DNA of 33,001 nt from Pseudomonas saliphila (GCF_008638345.1 NZ_VTVA01000003.1:1-33001), one strand, 5' to 3'. Shown: positions 1 to 8,415, counted from the stretch's first letter. Notes: generated by a model from the letters alone, not told the origin. A program made the numbers and translations.

Positions 1-77
1 TAGCGCGCCTGCGCTACGCCGATGCTCGTCTTCACCTCGGACATCCCGCACACCGCTGGCTTATCCTTCGGCCATCA
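1..77. repeat. Dispersed 77-bp repeat, copy 1 (may extend left of window)
   Basis: Bases 1-77 match 10919-10995 in the same orientation at 75 of 77 positions by direct comparison; the differences are C/T at repeat positions 33 and 38. The copy ends exactly on the stop codon of the flavin oxidoreductase gene, so that gene's terminator region has been replaced or supplied by the repeat. No open frame in it resembles a known protein. The left boundary is outside the window. Confidence 0.85.
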
Positions 78-1061
78 CCCCTCCTGCAGAGCCTCTGCAA
101 TGAGTTGCAGTGACATCAGCCGCTTCTCCGGGTCGAAGATATCGCAGACGATCATCAGTTCGTCCGCTGCGGTGTCCGCAATGAGCTGTTGCAGGCCGCG
201 GCGCACGCTTTCACGGCTGCCAACAACACTGCAGCTGAGCATCTGCCCTGCCTGAGCCTTCTCCTGAGGGGACCAGTAGGTATCGATATCCTCGATCGGT
301 GGCTGCATCAGGCCGCGTGTCCCGCGAAACAGGTCGGTGAACGACATCTGCTGTGAGGTAGCGAGATAACGTGCTTCCTCATCCGTCTCGGCTGCAATCA
401 CGTTAACCCCGACCAGCGCATAGGGCTTGTCCGCCTGCGCCGATGGTTTGAAGGTCGAACGATACACGTCTAACGCCTGGTGAAGCGCCTGGGGTGCGAA
501 ATGCGATGCGAAGCCATAAGGCAGCCCCAGGGCCGCCGCCAACTGCGCACCGAACAGGCTGGAGCCCAAAATCCAGAGCGGCACATTGGTGTCCACGCCA
601 GGTATAGCCTCGATGCGCCGACCGGCCTTCCTGGGCCCAAGAAACCCCTGTAGCTCTTGAACATCCTGGGGGAAATTCTCGGCGTTGGCCGGGTTGCGGC
701 GCAACGCTCGCAACGTCATCTGATCGGTCCCCGGCGCGCGGCCCAGCCCGAGGTCGATGCGTCCAGGAAACAGAGTTTCCAGGGTGCCGAACTGCTCTGC
801 AATCACATAAGGCGCATGATTAGGCAGCATGATGCCGCCAGCGCCCACGCGGATGCTGCTGGTCCCGGCAGCGATGTGGGCAATAACGACCGAAGTAGCT
901 GCGGTGGTCACGCCCGGCATATTGTGATGCTCGGCCACCCAGATGCGGCGGTAGCCCAGACGCTCAGCGTGCTGAGCCAGGGTGCGAGCCTCGTTGAGTG
1001 CGGTACGTGCGTCTGCCCCTTGACGCACACGCCCAAGTTCAAGAATAGAAAGCGGGATCAT
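75..1061 (-). CDS. LLM-class flavin-dependent oxidoreductase (luciferase-like)
   Basis: A 328-residue protein of the bacterial luciferase-like monooxygenase superfamily, close in style to the E. coli YhbW group. Such enzymes use reduced FMN, usually supplied by a separate reductase, to oxygenate or reduce small organic substrates in the cytoplasm. Visible family segments are [10 protein letters not shown] (41-50), [14 protein letters not shown] (71-84) and [13 protein letters not shown] (101-113), which build the TIM-barrel flavin site. Length is normal. The ATG start has an AAGGAAA ribosome-binding site upstream. The stop codon lies at the inner edge of a dispersed repeat. It is a single gene, divergent from the CHAD gene. 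The substrate cannot be told from sequence; the superfamily call is firm. Confidence 0.93.
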   Translation of the reverse strand: MIPLSILELGRVRQGADARTALNEARTLAQHAERLGYRRIWVAEHHNMPGVTTAATSVVIAHIAAGTSSIRVGAGGIMLPNHAPYVIAEQFGTLETLFPGRIDLGLGRAPGTDQMTLRALRRNPANAENFPQDVQELQGFLGPRKAGRRIEAIPGVDTNVPLWILGSSLFGAQLAAALGLPYGFASHFAPQALHQALDVYRSTFKPSAQADKPYALVGVNVIAAETDEEARYLATSQQMSFTDLFRGTRGLMQPPIEDIDTYWSPQEKAQAGQMLSCSVVGSRESVRRGLQQLIADTAADELMIVCDIFDPEKRLMSLQLIAEALQEG

Positions 1062-1103
1062 GTAAGGGTTTCCTTTGATAAAAAAGTCGCCTGCTGGGCA
1101 GGC

Positions 1104-1138
1104 GATCTGAAAGACTCGGCTTCAAGGCAATTGGATGG
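1104..1138. repeat. 35-bp intergenic repeat, copy A
   Basis: This stretch matches 2809-2843 at 32 of 35 positions in direct orientation. Both copies share the core AAGACTCGGCTTCAAG. It lies between the divergent oxidoreductase and CHAD genes. Its role is unknown; it may be a short dispersed element or a duplicated flank. Confidence 0.6.
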
Positions 1139-1250
1139 CCCAGTCTGGTTGAGATCAATCGTGGCTACAATCACAAGCATCGAAAAACTGTATTGCAAGG
1201 GGTGCAACACCCGAGGCTGAACACAATCAACCTATCAAGTAGGGGATCCA

Positions 1251-2231
1251 ATGTCCTATCGTCTTCGCCCCGATCGAAACGCCGCTAAGGAAGTCGTCCG
1301 CGTCGCGCGCAAGCGTTTGCGCAAGGCCCGCGCCGCACTTGAGGCGCCGGCCAGCGAGCGCGCACAGGGCGTGCATCAGGCCCGCAAACGGTTCAAGGAA
1401 ACCCGCGCCCTGCTTCGGCTGGTGCGCAAGCCGCTCGGCAAACACTTCGCCAGGGACAACCAGCGCCTGCGCGACGCCAGCCGGTCGCTCGCTGCGTCGC
1501 GAGACGCCACTGCCCTGATCGAGAGTTGGGACGCGCTGGCCGCAGCGAACGACAAACTGTTCTCTAGCCCGCCGGTGCAAACCGTGCGTAAACGCCTCGC
1601 AGATCGCATACCCAGCGCAGGTAACCAGTCAGAGGATGCCGCCATAGCCGATGTACTGGTGGCGATAGCAGCGCTGGAGGGTGATATCGGCTCCCTGAAA
1701 CTGGACCGCAGCGGCTTCTCGCTCTATGCAGACGGTCTGGAGCGAACCTATCGCGACGGGCGCAAAGCGCTGAAAACCGCCATCCAAGAGCCGAACGCGC
1801 ACAATCTTCACGAATGGCGCAAGCGGGTCAAGGATCACTGGTATCACACCCGGTTACTGCTGCTGAGCTGGCCGGCTCTGTTCAAACAACGTTCTCGATT
1901 ACTCAAGGAGCTCTCCGAACTGCTCGGCGACGAGCATGACCTGTTCGTACTCTGCACACTGATCGAAAATGAACCGGCGTTGTTCGGCGCAGAACTCACG
2001 CGTAACCAGATTGCGTTTGCCGCCAGCCAGCGCCGCGAAGAATTGCAATCAGCCGCCTTTACACTGGGGCACCGGCTGTACGTCGACTCACCCGCGGTAC
2101 TGCACAAAAGGTGGGCTCGCCTGTGGAAGCTCACTCGGCGCGATGGGTTCAGCAGTAAACGCGCTAGCCAAACGTTTCGGGGCAGCGAGTGCGGCGTGGT
2201 GAATCCCAGGCGTAACCACTGTCTCCCTTGA
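1251..2231 (+). CDS. CHAD domain-containing protein
   Basis: A 326-residue, strongly basic, helical protein matching the CHAD (conserved histidine alpha-helical) family, which binds inorganic polyphosphate and often associates with polyphosphate granules. Two histidine/basic helices typical of the fold are visible: VHQARKRFKETRALLRLVR (41-59) and NLHEWRKRVKDHWYHTRLL (185-203). There is no fused CYTH triphosphatase domain, so this is a stand-alone CHAD protein. The ATG start follows an AGGGGA ribosome-binding site. The gene is monocistronic and divergent from the flavin oxidoreductase. The last 25 or so residues are low-complexity and not typical of the fold. The family call is firm; polyphosphate binding is inferred from the family. 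Confidence 0.92.
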   Translation: MSYRLRPDRNAAKEVVRVARKRLRKARAALEAPASERAQGVHQARKRFKETRALLRLVRKPLGKHFARDNQRLRDASRSLAASRDATALIESWDALAAANDKLFSSPPVQTVRKRLADRIPSAGNQSEDAAIADVLVAIAALEGDIGSLKLDRSGFSLYADGLERTYRDGRKALKTAIQEPNAHNLHEWRKRVKDHWYHTRLLLLSWPALFKQRSRLLKELSELLGDEHDLFVLCTLIENEPALFGAELTRNQIAFAASQRREELQSAAFTLGHRLYVDSPAVLHKRWARLWKLTRRDGFSSKRASQTFRGSECGVVNPRRNHCLP

Positions 2232-2310
2232 ACCGGCCCCCATGGAGAAAGCCCGGCCGCTCGGCTTCTGCCTTCATGGATTACTGGCTTCGCGGTCTTC
2301 AGCGGCGGCG

Positions 2311-2754
2311 TTATTTGGCTGAAGTAACGTACTTCAATACCTCAACCACCTGCTCCGGTGTCTGTGCCCATGCCATCGCCGCTGCGTCCACCTCCTTCAG
2401 CGGATGGATGATGTCGTCATCGTGAAGCGTAATGTAGGGCGTACCGATGGCGGCGCAGTAACCGGCATCGAAGGCCGCGTTCCACTGTTTGTACTTGTCG
2501 CCGAAGCGGATCACTGCCACATCGCACTGCTCCAGCAGCGTCTTGGTGCGAATGCCGTTAACCTTGGCGGACTGATGATCGCGCCAAAACGGCACCTCAG
2601 GCTTGCCCAGCACATCGCCGGCAGCATCGCTGGCTTCGTGGTGCGTGACAGGCGCGGTGAATTCCACCGGCAACCCGGCGGCTTCCGCCCCGGCTTGAAC
2701 CCGATTGCGCCAATCGGAATGGATCTCACCGGATAAATAAACAGTCCAGATCAT
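2311..2754 (-). CDS. ytoQ: YtoQ family protein
   Basis: A 147-residue cytoplasmic protein that I recognise as the YtoQ family, which belongs to the nucleoside 2-deoxyribosyltransferase-like fold. Family landmarks are the N-terminal MIWTVYLSGEIHSDWR, the central KTLLEQCDVAVIRFGDKYKQ and YITLHDDDIIHPLKEVD towards the C-terminus. The frame is open further upstream, but the ATG at 2754 was chosen because GAGG lies six to seven bases before it and the protein then has the usual family length. The biochemical role of YtoQ proteins is not established. It lies downstream of, and on the same strand as, an unrecognised membrane protein gene, with 123 bp between them that include repeat copy B. Confidence 0.88.
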   Translation of the reverse strand: MIWTVYLSGEIHSDWRNRVQAGAEAAGLPVEFTAPVTHHEASDAAGDVLGKPEVPFWRDHQSAKVNGIRTKTLLEQCDVAVIRFGDKYKQWNAAFDAGYCAAIGTPYITLHDDDIIHPLKEVDAAAMAWAQTPEQVVEVLKYVTSAK

Positions 2755-2808
2755 GCGGTACCTCAGTTTGTCGGAAATTGGGGTCAGTTCAATCCGTCCC
2801 ATTTTACG

Positions 2809-2843
2809 GATCTGTAAGACTCGGCTTCAAGCCAATCGGATGA
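2809..2843. repeat. 35-bp intergenic repeat, copy B
   Basis: This is the second copy of the repeat at 1104-1138, with 3 mismatches in 35 bases and the same orientation. It lies between the membrane protein gene and ytoQ. The two copies enclose the CHAD and ytoQ genes. A short hairpin (TCCGT / ACGGA) sits directly before it at 2793-2810. Confidence 0.6.
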
Positions 2844-2877
2844 GCACAGCCCAACCAGCTACGCGGGCCGTCCAGGG

Positions 2878-3594
2878 CTAATCCTTGTCCAGGCGGACGG
2901 TAGAGTCCACCGAGAAGTTGGAGTTGTTCAACTCGTTCACCTTTTTGCTCAAATGGCGACGGTGCAGGAACGAAATACCCTGCCGGGTACCCCAGGACGT
3001 AGGAGTCAATGTGCTCCCGGCATGGTCGCTTTTGATATTGAAGTCTCGAGTGGCGCTAATCGGCCGAGGTTCCGGGCCGTACAGCGCGATAAGCTGGATA
3101 GTCAGACATTCCAAACGTATGTCACCCTCAGGGCGATAGCCCTGCATCGGTATGCCAGCATGCCGCGCCAGGCGCTTGACGAGACCACCAAACGTACCGA
3201 TATGCATGAACTCACCCGAGAGGAGCGGGCCCTGTCGAGTATTTTCACGCACGTTCTCGGGTGTCACCGGTACAGCTTTCCGATCGCCCTCTTCATCCTC
3301 ACGCTCCTCGGTAACGGACTGTTCAAAATCCGTGACATCCATTGTGATATTGCCCACCGAGGTTTTGAGAGTAGCGAGAAGATACTCCACATAGATTGCC
3401 TCCTTGCTCATGTTGCTGATGATGCACAGCGCGTCCAGATCCTTTTCCCTGCCGCGGTTGATGATCACCCGGGGCGTGCGCTGCCGGCGAAAGCCGAAAT
3501 ACAACAACTGGGCGTATATCAGCCAGATAAGCATCGTCGCGATGCTAACGCCGATCTCGATTATCGTCTGGTTTGCTTCAATCCACTCAACCAT
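2878..3594 (-). CDS. Hypothetical single-span membrane protein
   Basis: I do not recognise this 238-residue protein. One membrane helix covers about residues 11-34 (IGVSIATMLIWLIYAQLLYF), followed by a basic FRRQR stretch, which by the positive-inside rule puts the large C-terminal part in the cytoplasm. That part starts like a beta-rich domain (DLDALCIISNMSKEAIYVEY, then TLKTSVGNITMDVTDFEQSV), has a charged linker around residues 95-105 and ends polar. No catalytic motif is evident. Codon use looks coding and no long competing frame explains it. The ATG at 3594 has no strong ribosome-binding site at ideal spacing, so the start is uncertain. ytoQ follows on the same strand. Confidence 0.7.
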   Translation of the reverse strand: MVEWIEANQTIIEIGVSIATMLIWLIYAQLLYFGFRRQRTPRVIINRGREKDLDALCIISNMSKEAIYVEYLLATLKTSVGNITMDVTDFEQSVTEEREDEEGDRKAVPVTPENVRENTRQGPLLSGEFMHIGTFGGLVKRLARHAGIPMQGYRPEGDIRLECLTIQLIALYGPEPRPISATRDFNIKSDHAGSTLTPTSWGTRQGISFLHRRHLSKKVNELNNSNFSVDSTVRLDKD

Positions 3595-3691
3595 GGGCTA
3601 AACGGAAGCTCCTCGATTAACAGATGTGGGGCCAGAGATGCCATGCGCGTATGACAATGAAAATGGTGATTTTGCGCACATTTTAAGCACG

Positions 3692-4039
3692 ATGTTATCG
3701 GCCTGGGCGGGTTGCTATCTGGTGATGGGCGCTTCGGTCAACGGACTGTTTGCGATGATTCAGACAGTGCTACGGATCAGGTAGCGCCCCGCTGCATCCC
3801 CATCGCGTTCAGTTTCGCGACCCTGCTATGCCTTCGGTCAATTCCTCGGTCCCGCCATCGCCGGCTGGCTGATCGAAACCACCGGTGGCTTCACCGTAGC
3901 GTTTAGCTTCACTTTTGTGGTGCTGTCCGTGGGCTTTTTCCTGACGCTATTGATCCGCCGCTTTCCCAAAGAGTGGGCGGTTGGGGAGCCGAGGGCGGCG
4001 TCGGTGCAATCTTCTGAAGGCTCGGGATCAGTTAGATGA
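3692..4039 (+). pseudogene. Broken MFS transporter, C-terminal remnant
   Basis: The frame ending at 4039 encodes YAFGQFLGPAIAGWLIETTG followed by a long hydrophobic helix and RRFPKEW, which is the last two transmembrane helices of a major facilitator transporter (YbfB/YjiJ-like in style). Upstream in the same frame, from 3692, AWAGCYLVMGASVNGLFAM reads as another membrane segment, but an in-frame TAG interrupts at about 3782. Between them the transporter-like reading (QVAPRCIPIAFSFATLL) is in a different frame. At least two frame changes and loss of the N-terminal two thirds make this a decayed gene. The family is fairly clear, the exact subfamily is not. Confidence 0.65.
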
Positions 4040-4210
4040 GCAAGCGAGCTCCTGCTTGTCCTCCAACGTCTAAATGCGGGGCCCTCACATCGACCCTCGC
4101 GACCACCGCACTGGGCACGGCGCTGGCCACTCCGCGATGATCGCTTGAGAAGCGGCCACTTTCCCGGCCGGAGAAGTTGCCGAGAACAATAAGATCACCT
4201 TTCCTCTCCG

Positions 4211-4243
4211 AACGGCTGCTTTCGGCCCAGAAGCGGGCGTTTA
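4211..4243 (-). repeat. Dispersed intergenic motif, copy 1
   Basis: The reverse complement of this stretch reads CGCCCGCTTCTGGGCCGAAA then GCAGCC. It resembles 9067-9100 on the other strand, which reads GTCCGCTTTTGGCCCAGAG and ends AAGCAGCC. Both are in gene-free DNA. It is probably a short dispersed element; the function is unknown. Confidence 0.4.
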
Positions 4244-4325
4244 GCGTACAGAAAATACATCTGTCCCCTTTTCCGCAACCTTTCTGCCGCTGAAGATTTA
4301 CCGCTCCAGCGACAGCATATCGATT

Positions 4326-4925
4326 TTAACTTTTGAGCTTGGCTGCGATTTGTGCGACGTGTTTACCCTGGTGACGGGCGATAGCCAACTCACGCTCGTC
4401 CGGCTGACGAGACCCGTCGCCACCTGCGATAGTTGACGCGCCGTAAGGCGTGCCACCGCCGACTTGCGAGATATCGAACAGCTCCGGAGTGGTATAGCCG
4501 ATCGGCACGATGACCATCCCATGGTGAGCGAGTGTGGTCCAGGTGGAGGTGATGGTCATTTCCTCGCCGCCACCGGTCCCGGTGGAGGTGAACACGCTGG
4601 CAACCTTGCCTGCCAGAGCGCCCTTGGCCCAGAGCCCGCCGGTCTGATCGAAGAAGGTGCGCATCTGAGCGGACATGTTTCCGAAGCGGGTGGGTGTACC
4701 AATGATGATGGCATCATAATCAGCCAATTCCGACGGCGTCGCTTCCGGCGCGCTCTGGTCAGTCTTGCCGCCTGCCGCCGCGAAGGTTTCCGCATTCATG
4801 GTTTCGGGTACCCGCTTGACCACAACTTCGACGCCTGAAACGCTGCGCGCTCCTTCGGCTACCGTGTTGGCCATGGTTTCGATGTGGCCGTACATTGAAT
4901 GATAGAGCACTAGGACTTTAGTCAT
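4326..4925 (-). CDS. wrbA: NAD(P)H:quinone oxidoreductase WrbA
   Basis: A 199-residue flavodoxin-like protein of the WrbA family, which binds FMN and reduces quinones by two electrons in the cytoplasm, avoiding semiquinone formation. The FMN phosphate loop is [12 protein letters not shown] (8-19), the flavin ring loop [19 protein letters not shown] (76-94), followed by [11 protein letters not shown] (114-124). Length equals the usual 198-200. The frame is open 26 codons upstream, but the ATG at 4925 was chosen for its AGAGGAAG ribosome-binding site and for matching family N-termini. It is the last gene of the minus-strand cluster doxX, yqjG-like, pirin, wrbA, whose members all act on quinone or redox stress. 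Confidence 0.95.
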   Translation of the reverse strand: MTKVLVLYHSMYGHIETMANTVAEGARSVSGVEVVVKRVPETMNAETFAAAGGKTDQSAPEATPSELADYDAIIIGTPTRFGNMSAQMRTFFDQTGGLWAKGALAGKVASVFTSTGTGGGEEMTITSTWTTLAHHGMVIVPIGYTTPELFDISQVGGGTPYGASTIAGGDGSRQPDERELAIARHQGKHVAQIAAKLKS

Positions 4926-5057
4926 TTTCACTTCCTCTTTCGGTGTGTTTGCATTGCGTGAACCGCCCTTTAACCGGGTGATCCAATTGCTTAATAAGCC
5001 CATTGGAGCCTCTCTGCTGGCCGTTGTTCAAGATGCGCCCCGGCGTGGAAGCCGGAC

Positions 5058-5756
5058 TTACGCCACATCCACAAGGACGATTTCACTCTCTTCAAGGGCT
5101 GTGACCTGCAGCAGCTCTTCGTCGCGAATCGCCACGCCGTCGCCAGCCACCGCCTCTACCTCGTTGACCTGGATTCGTCCGCTAGCCGGTACCAGGTAGA
5201 TCTTGCGTCCGGCTGCGATGCGGTATTCCGCCGTTTCGCCAGCCTGCAGCGTGGCAGCTACCAAGCGAGCGTCCGCTCTGATCGGCAATGCGCCGGTATC
5301 CTCCGGCGCGCCACTGGCGAGTGTGACGAACGATCCGCCGCGCTCGCCCTTTGGAAACGGCTTGGTGCCCCAGGATGGTGGCAGGCCGGATTCGTTCGGC
5401 ATGATCCATATCTGAAAGATCTGGGTTACTTCGTCTTCCTCGTTCATCTCGCTGTGAGCAATACCGGTTCCAGCACTCATCACCTGCACGTCACCTGCTT
5501 CCGTGCGGCCACGATTGCCAAGATTATCCTGGTGCGTGATAGCACCTTTACGCACGTAAGTGATGATCTCCATGTCGCGGTGCGAGTGCCGGGGAAACCC
5601 CGAGTGCGGCGCGATGGTGTCATCGTTCCAGACTCGCAGACGCCCCCAGTGCATACGCTTGGGATCGTGATATTCGGCGAATGAGAAATGGTGACGCGTA
5701 TCCAGCCAACCGTGGCGGGCGCCGCCCAGTTCTTTGTACGGACGCAGTTCGATCAT
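5058..5756 (-). CDS. Pirin family protein (quercetinase-like, YhaK/YhhW type)
   Basis: A 232-residue bicupin of the pirin family. Cytoplasmic bacterial pirins bind Fe or another metal; some, such as E. coli YhhW, have quercetin dioxygenase activity and others sense redox state. The four expected metal ligands are visible: His57, His59, His101 and Glu103, within HSGFPRHSHRDMEI (51-64) and SAGTGIAHSEMNEEDEV (94-110). The start at 5756 has an AGGAG ribosome-binding site; the longer upstream frame is not used. About 60 bp separate it from the hydroquinone reductase upstream and about 130 bp from wrbA downstream, all on one strand. Context points to a role in quinone or electrophile stress. Confidence 0.93.
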   Translation of the reverse strand: MIELRPYKELGGARHGWLDTRHHFSFAEYHDPKRMHWGRLRVWNDDTIAPHSGFPRHSHRDMEIITYVRKGAITHQDNLGNRGRTEAGDVQVMSAGTGIAHSEMNEEDEVTQIFQIWIMPNESGLPPSWGTKPFPKGERGGSFVTLASGAPEDTGALPIRADARLVAATLQAGETAEYRIAAGRKIYLVPASGRIQVNEVEAVAGDGVAIRDEELLQVTALEESEIVLVDVA

Positions 5757-5817
5757 TGCTGTATCTCCTGTTCGATAAGCACGAGCTGTAGCAATCTCGC
5801 CCCATTTACGAAGTGTT

Positions 5818-6795
5818 TCACGCTCGCTCCCGACCGTGAGGGCGAACCAGGTCCAACACTGGACCTGCCGGCACGACACCAGTTGGATTGATGGAGGCGT
5901 GGCTACGGTAGTAGTGCTCTTTGATGTGTTTCATGTTCACCGTCTCGGCTATGCCGGGCCATTGATAAAGCTCACGAACGTAGCCGGCGATATGCGGATA
6001 GTCCTCGATTCGCTTCAGGTTGCATTTGAAGTGACCGTGGTAAACGGCATCAAAGCGAATCAGGGTGGTAAACAGACGCCAGTCTGCTTCCGTAATCTGG
6101 TCGCCAAGCAGGTAACGCTGCGTCGCCAGGCGTTGCTCCAGTTCATCCAGCATCTCGAACAAGGGCAGCACGGCCTGTTCATAGGCATCCTGGGTTGTAG
6201 CGAAACCCGCCTTGTAGACCCCGTTGTTAACCCTGTCATAGACCTTGGCATTGATCTCGTCGATTTCTCGCCGCAGTGCTTCCGGATAATAGTCGCCAGG
6301 TTTCGCACCTATTTCGTCGAATGCAGAGTTGAGCATCCTGATGATCTCGGCTGATTCGTTGCTGACCAGAAGGTTTTGCTGTTTGTCCCAAAGCACGGGG
6401 ACTGTCACACGCCCTGTGTAATCAGGATCATCAGCGGTATAGATCTGATGAAGGTACTGCGCTGCGTTCACCGGGTCGGCTATCACGCCGTCATCAGGCG
6501 CAAAGGTCCAGCCGTCTTCTGCCATCAAAGGGTTGACCACCGAGACCGAAATCATCGATTCCAATCCCTTCAATTTGCGAAAGATAAGTGTTCTATGCGC
6601 CCAGGGACACGCCAGAGAGACGTAAAGATGGTAACGGCCGGCTTCGGCCTGAAAGCCACCGGTGCCAGTCGGCCCGGGACTGCCATCGGCTGTGATCCAG
6701 TTGCGATACTGCGCTTCGCTGCGAGCAAAGCGGCCATTGTTGGATTCGGTGTCGTACCAGCGGTCAACCCACTGGCCTTCTATAAGCAAGCCCAT
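5818..6795 (-). CDS. yqjG: Glutathionyl-hydroquinone reductase (Xi-class GST)
   Basis: A 325-residue member of the Xi-class glutathione transferases (E. coli YqjG, fungal ECM4), which reduce glutathionyl-hydroquinones to hydroquinone plus oxidised glutathione in the cytoplasm. The catalytic motif CPWA begins at Cys63, the same position as in E. coli YqjG. Family segments SVVNPLMAEDGWTF, the VPVLWDKQ/VSNESAEIIRML block and the C-terminal ITEADWRLFTTLIRFDAVY are all present. Length is normal for the class. It sits between doxX and pirin on one strand, in the cluster next to a divergent LysR gene. E. coli pairs yqjG with the DoxX-family gene yqjF, so the pairing is conserved. Confidence 0.95.
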   Translation of the reverse strand: MGLLIEGQWVDRWYDTESNNGRFARSEAQYRNWITADGSPGPTGTGGFQAEAGRYHLYVSLACPWAHRTLIFRKLKGLESMISVSVVNPLMAEDGWTFAPDDGVIADPVNAAQYLHQIYTADDPDYTGRVTVPVLWDKQQNLLVSNESAEIIRMLNSAFDEIGAKPGDYYPEALRREIDEINAKVYDRVNNGVYKAGFATTQDAYEQAVLPLFEMLDELEQRLATQRYLLGDQITEADWRLFTTLIRFDAVYHGHFKCNLKRIEDYPHIAGYVRELYQWPGIAETVNMKHIKEHYYRSHASINPTGVVPAGPVLDLVRPHGRERA

Positions 6796-6824
6796 CTTGA
6801 TACCTCTACTGTTCGTTGAGAGAG

Positions 6825-6849
6825 CACCGGGGGATTTTCTCCCCCGGTG
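6825..6849 (-). terminator. Perfect 10-bp hairpin between doxX and yqjG-like gene
   Basis: CACCGGGGGA (6825-6834) and TCCCCCGGTG (6840-6849) are perfectly complementary around a five-base loop. It lies 21 bases past the doxX stop on the minus strand. No U-run follows on that strand, so it may be a partial terminator, a processing site or an mRNA stabiliser that tunes expression between doxX and the reductase gene. Confidence 0.5.
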
Positions 6850-6870
6850 TGTCTGAAAGGTCGGTGAAGC

Positions 6871-7353
6871 TTATTGTCCGGACAGGGTTCCTGTAGGGAT
6901 CAGGCCCGACGCACGGCGGTGAGCGGTCAACTGCCGATCGACCGAAAAGGCTCCGCCACCGCTGAATACCAGTCCTACTGACATGGCCAGCAGTGCTAGC
7001 GCGAACTCGTAACCGTCGTTGCTCATGAACAGGCCGTTGGGGAGATGGACCGCGAATATGGCAACCAGCATCGTAATGGCCAGCCCCATTGCTGCAGGCC
7101 GGGTCAACAGCCCGATCAAGAGTGCGATACCGCCAAAAAGCTCTGCGCTACCTGCACCCAATGCCATGAGGTATCCGGGCTCCAGGCCGATGGAGGCCAT
7201 CCACTGGCCGGTGCCTTCCAGCCCGTAGCCACCGAAGCTGCCAAACAATTTCTGGGCGCCGTGGGCGACGAAAATGATGCCTGCAGGGATGCGCAGTGCC
7301 AGGCTAGTGAGATTGTTGTCGGTCGACAGTGCGCGGTAGATTGCTGAGTTCAT
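6871..7353 (-). CDS. DoxX family membrane protein
   Basis: A 160-residue inner-membrane protein of the DoxX family with four predicted helices. It opens with RIPAGIIFVAHGAQKLFG, and the motif GTGQWMASIGL and the segment AELFGGIALLIGLLTRP are characteristic. DoxX-type proteins accompany redox enzymes and some are thought to act with quinones or thiosulfate; E. coli YqjF in this family is induced by nitroaromatic degradation products. The ATG at 7353 was chosen over the longer frame because of a GAGGAAG ribosome-binding site and a typical N-terminus. It is first in the minus-strand cluster and divergent from the LysR regulator, which probably controls it. Confidence 0.92.
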   Translation of the reverse strand: MNSAIYRALSTDNNLTSLALRIPAGIIFVAHGAQKLFGSFGGYGLEGTGQWMASIGLEPGYLMALGAGSAELFGGIALLIGLLTRPAAMGLAITMLVAIFAVHLPNGLFMSNDGYEFALALLAMSVGLVFSGGGAFSVDRQLTAHRRASGLIPTGTLSGQ

Positions 7354-7464
7354 CGTGTGCTTCCTCAAAATGTCAGTGTGGCTGGTTGATGCGTGCACTA
7401 TAATTACTAGGCTCTAACCGTAATAGCGGAACAATTTGACCAATACAGTCAGGAAAACTGAACT
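7354..7464. promoter_or_regulatory. Divergent promoter region between doxX and LysR gene
   Basis: These 111 bp separate the two divergent starts. The stretch is AT-richer than its surroundings and contains TATAAT at 7399-7404, a good -10 for the plus-strand regulator gene, though without a good -35. LysR proteins normally bind T-N11-A sites in exactly such shared intergenic regions. I could not assign the operator precisely. Confidence 0.5.
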
Positions 7465-8415
7465 ATGATTTCACCACTGACACTGGATGCTTTAAGAACG
7501 CTCGACGCGATAGATCGCCGCCGCAGCTTCGCCGCAGCGGCGGACGAGCTGTTTCGCGTCCCGTCTGCGGTGTCCTACACGATCAACAAGCTGGAGGAGG
7601 AACTCGGTGTCGCATTGTTTGATCGCAGCCGGCGAAAAGCAGAGCTGACGGCGACCGGGCGCCTAGTGCTTGAACAGGGCCGCCAGATTCTGAAAGCCAC
7701 TGATGAGCTAACCGCACTGGCCAGGCAGGCCGCAGATGGCTGGGAAGTGGAGCTGCGTATCTGCGTCGACAGCATACTGACCTGCGACTCGGCCTACGAT
7801 TTGATAGAGGCATTCCAGCAGCTGCAGCCCAAGACCGAGATACGCCTTATCGAAGAGGTTCTCGGCGGCAGCTGGGATGCGCTTAACGACAATCGCTGCG
7901 ACCTTGTGATCGGCGCCGAAGGCCCCCCTCCTGCGCAGGGATTTGCGCTTCATTCACTTGGAGAGGTGGTGTTCGAGTTCGCGGTTGCAGCCGGTCATCC
8001 CTTGACCAAGCTCCCCACGCCGCTGCCGGCGAACGCAATTCAGAATTACCCGACGGTTATCGTGGCCGACAGCTCAAGGCATTTACCCGTCCGCTCAGCC
8101 GGGCTGCTTGACGGACGCAGCCGCATTATCGTGCCCACGATCGAGCACAAGATCGAGGTCCAGACCAAGGGGTTGGGCGTCGGATACCTGCCGCGCCATC
8201 GGATAAGTCGGGAACTGGCGGAAGGTCGGTTGGAGCGTGTGGCATTGGATGTACCAAGACGGCCCATAGAGATATCGGCGGCTTGGGCGCGCGGCAATAG
8301 GGGCAAAGGGCTGAAGTGGTTTGTCGATCAACTCAGAAGCATGAGTTTCGATTCTGACAGCGGTCTTTTGATCCCTAAAGCAAATGCAGCTGAAAAATCT
8401 CCACATAAGGCATAA
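7465..8415 (+). CDS. LysR-type transcriptional regulator (YhaJ-like context)
   Basis: A 316-residue LysR regulator. The N-terminal winged helix-turn-helix spans about residues 1-60 (LDALRTLDAIDRRRSFAAAA, then VSYTINKLEEELG and LFDRSRR); the rest is the usual inducer-binding domain from about 90, including CDLVIGAEGPP and GLGVGYLPRHRI. An extra 20-residue polar tail follows the domain. The start has AGGA ten bases upstream. It is divergent from doxX, yqjG, pirin and wrbA homologues. In E. coli the LysR protein YhaJ activates yqjF/yqjG-type genes in response to hydroquinone-like compounds, so the same role is inferred here. The LysR call is certain; the inducer is inferred from neighbours. Confidence 0.93.
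   Translation: MISPLTLDALRTLDAIDRRRSFAAAADELFRVPSAVSYTINKLEEELGVALFDRSRRKAELTATGRLVLEQGRQILKATDELTALARQAADGWEVELRICVDSILTCDSAYDLIEAFQQLQPKTEIRLIEEVLGGSWDALNDNRCDLVIGAEGPPPAQGFALHSLGEVVFEFAVAAGHPLTKLPTPLPANAIQNYPTVIVADSSRHLPVRSAGLLDGRSRIIVPTIEHKIEVQTKGLGVGYLPRHRISRELAEGRLERVALDVPRRPIEISAAWARGNRGKGLKWFVDQLRSMSFDSDSGLLIPKANAAEKSPHKA

Noticed and set aside
657..1220. 187-residue plus-strand open frame
   Set aside because: It is mostly antisense to the flavin oxidoreductase and has no family resemblance.
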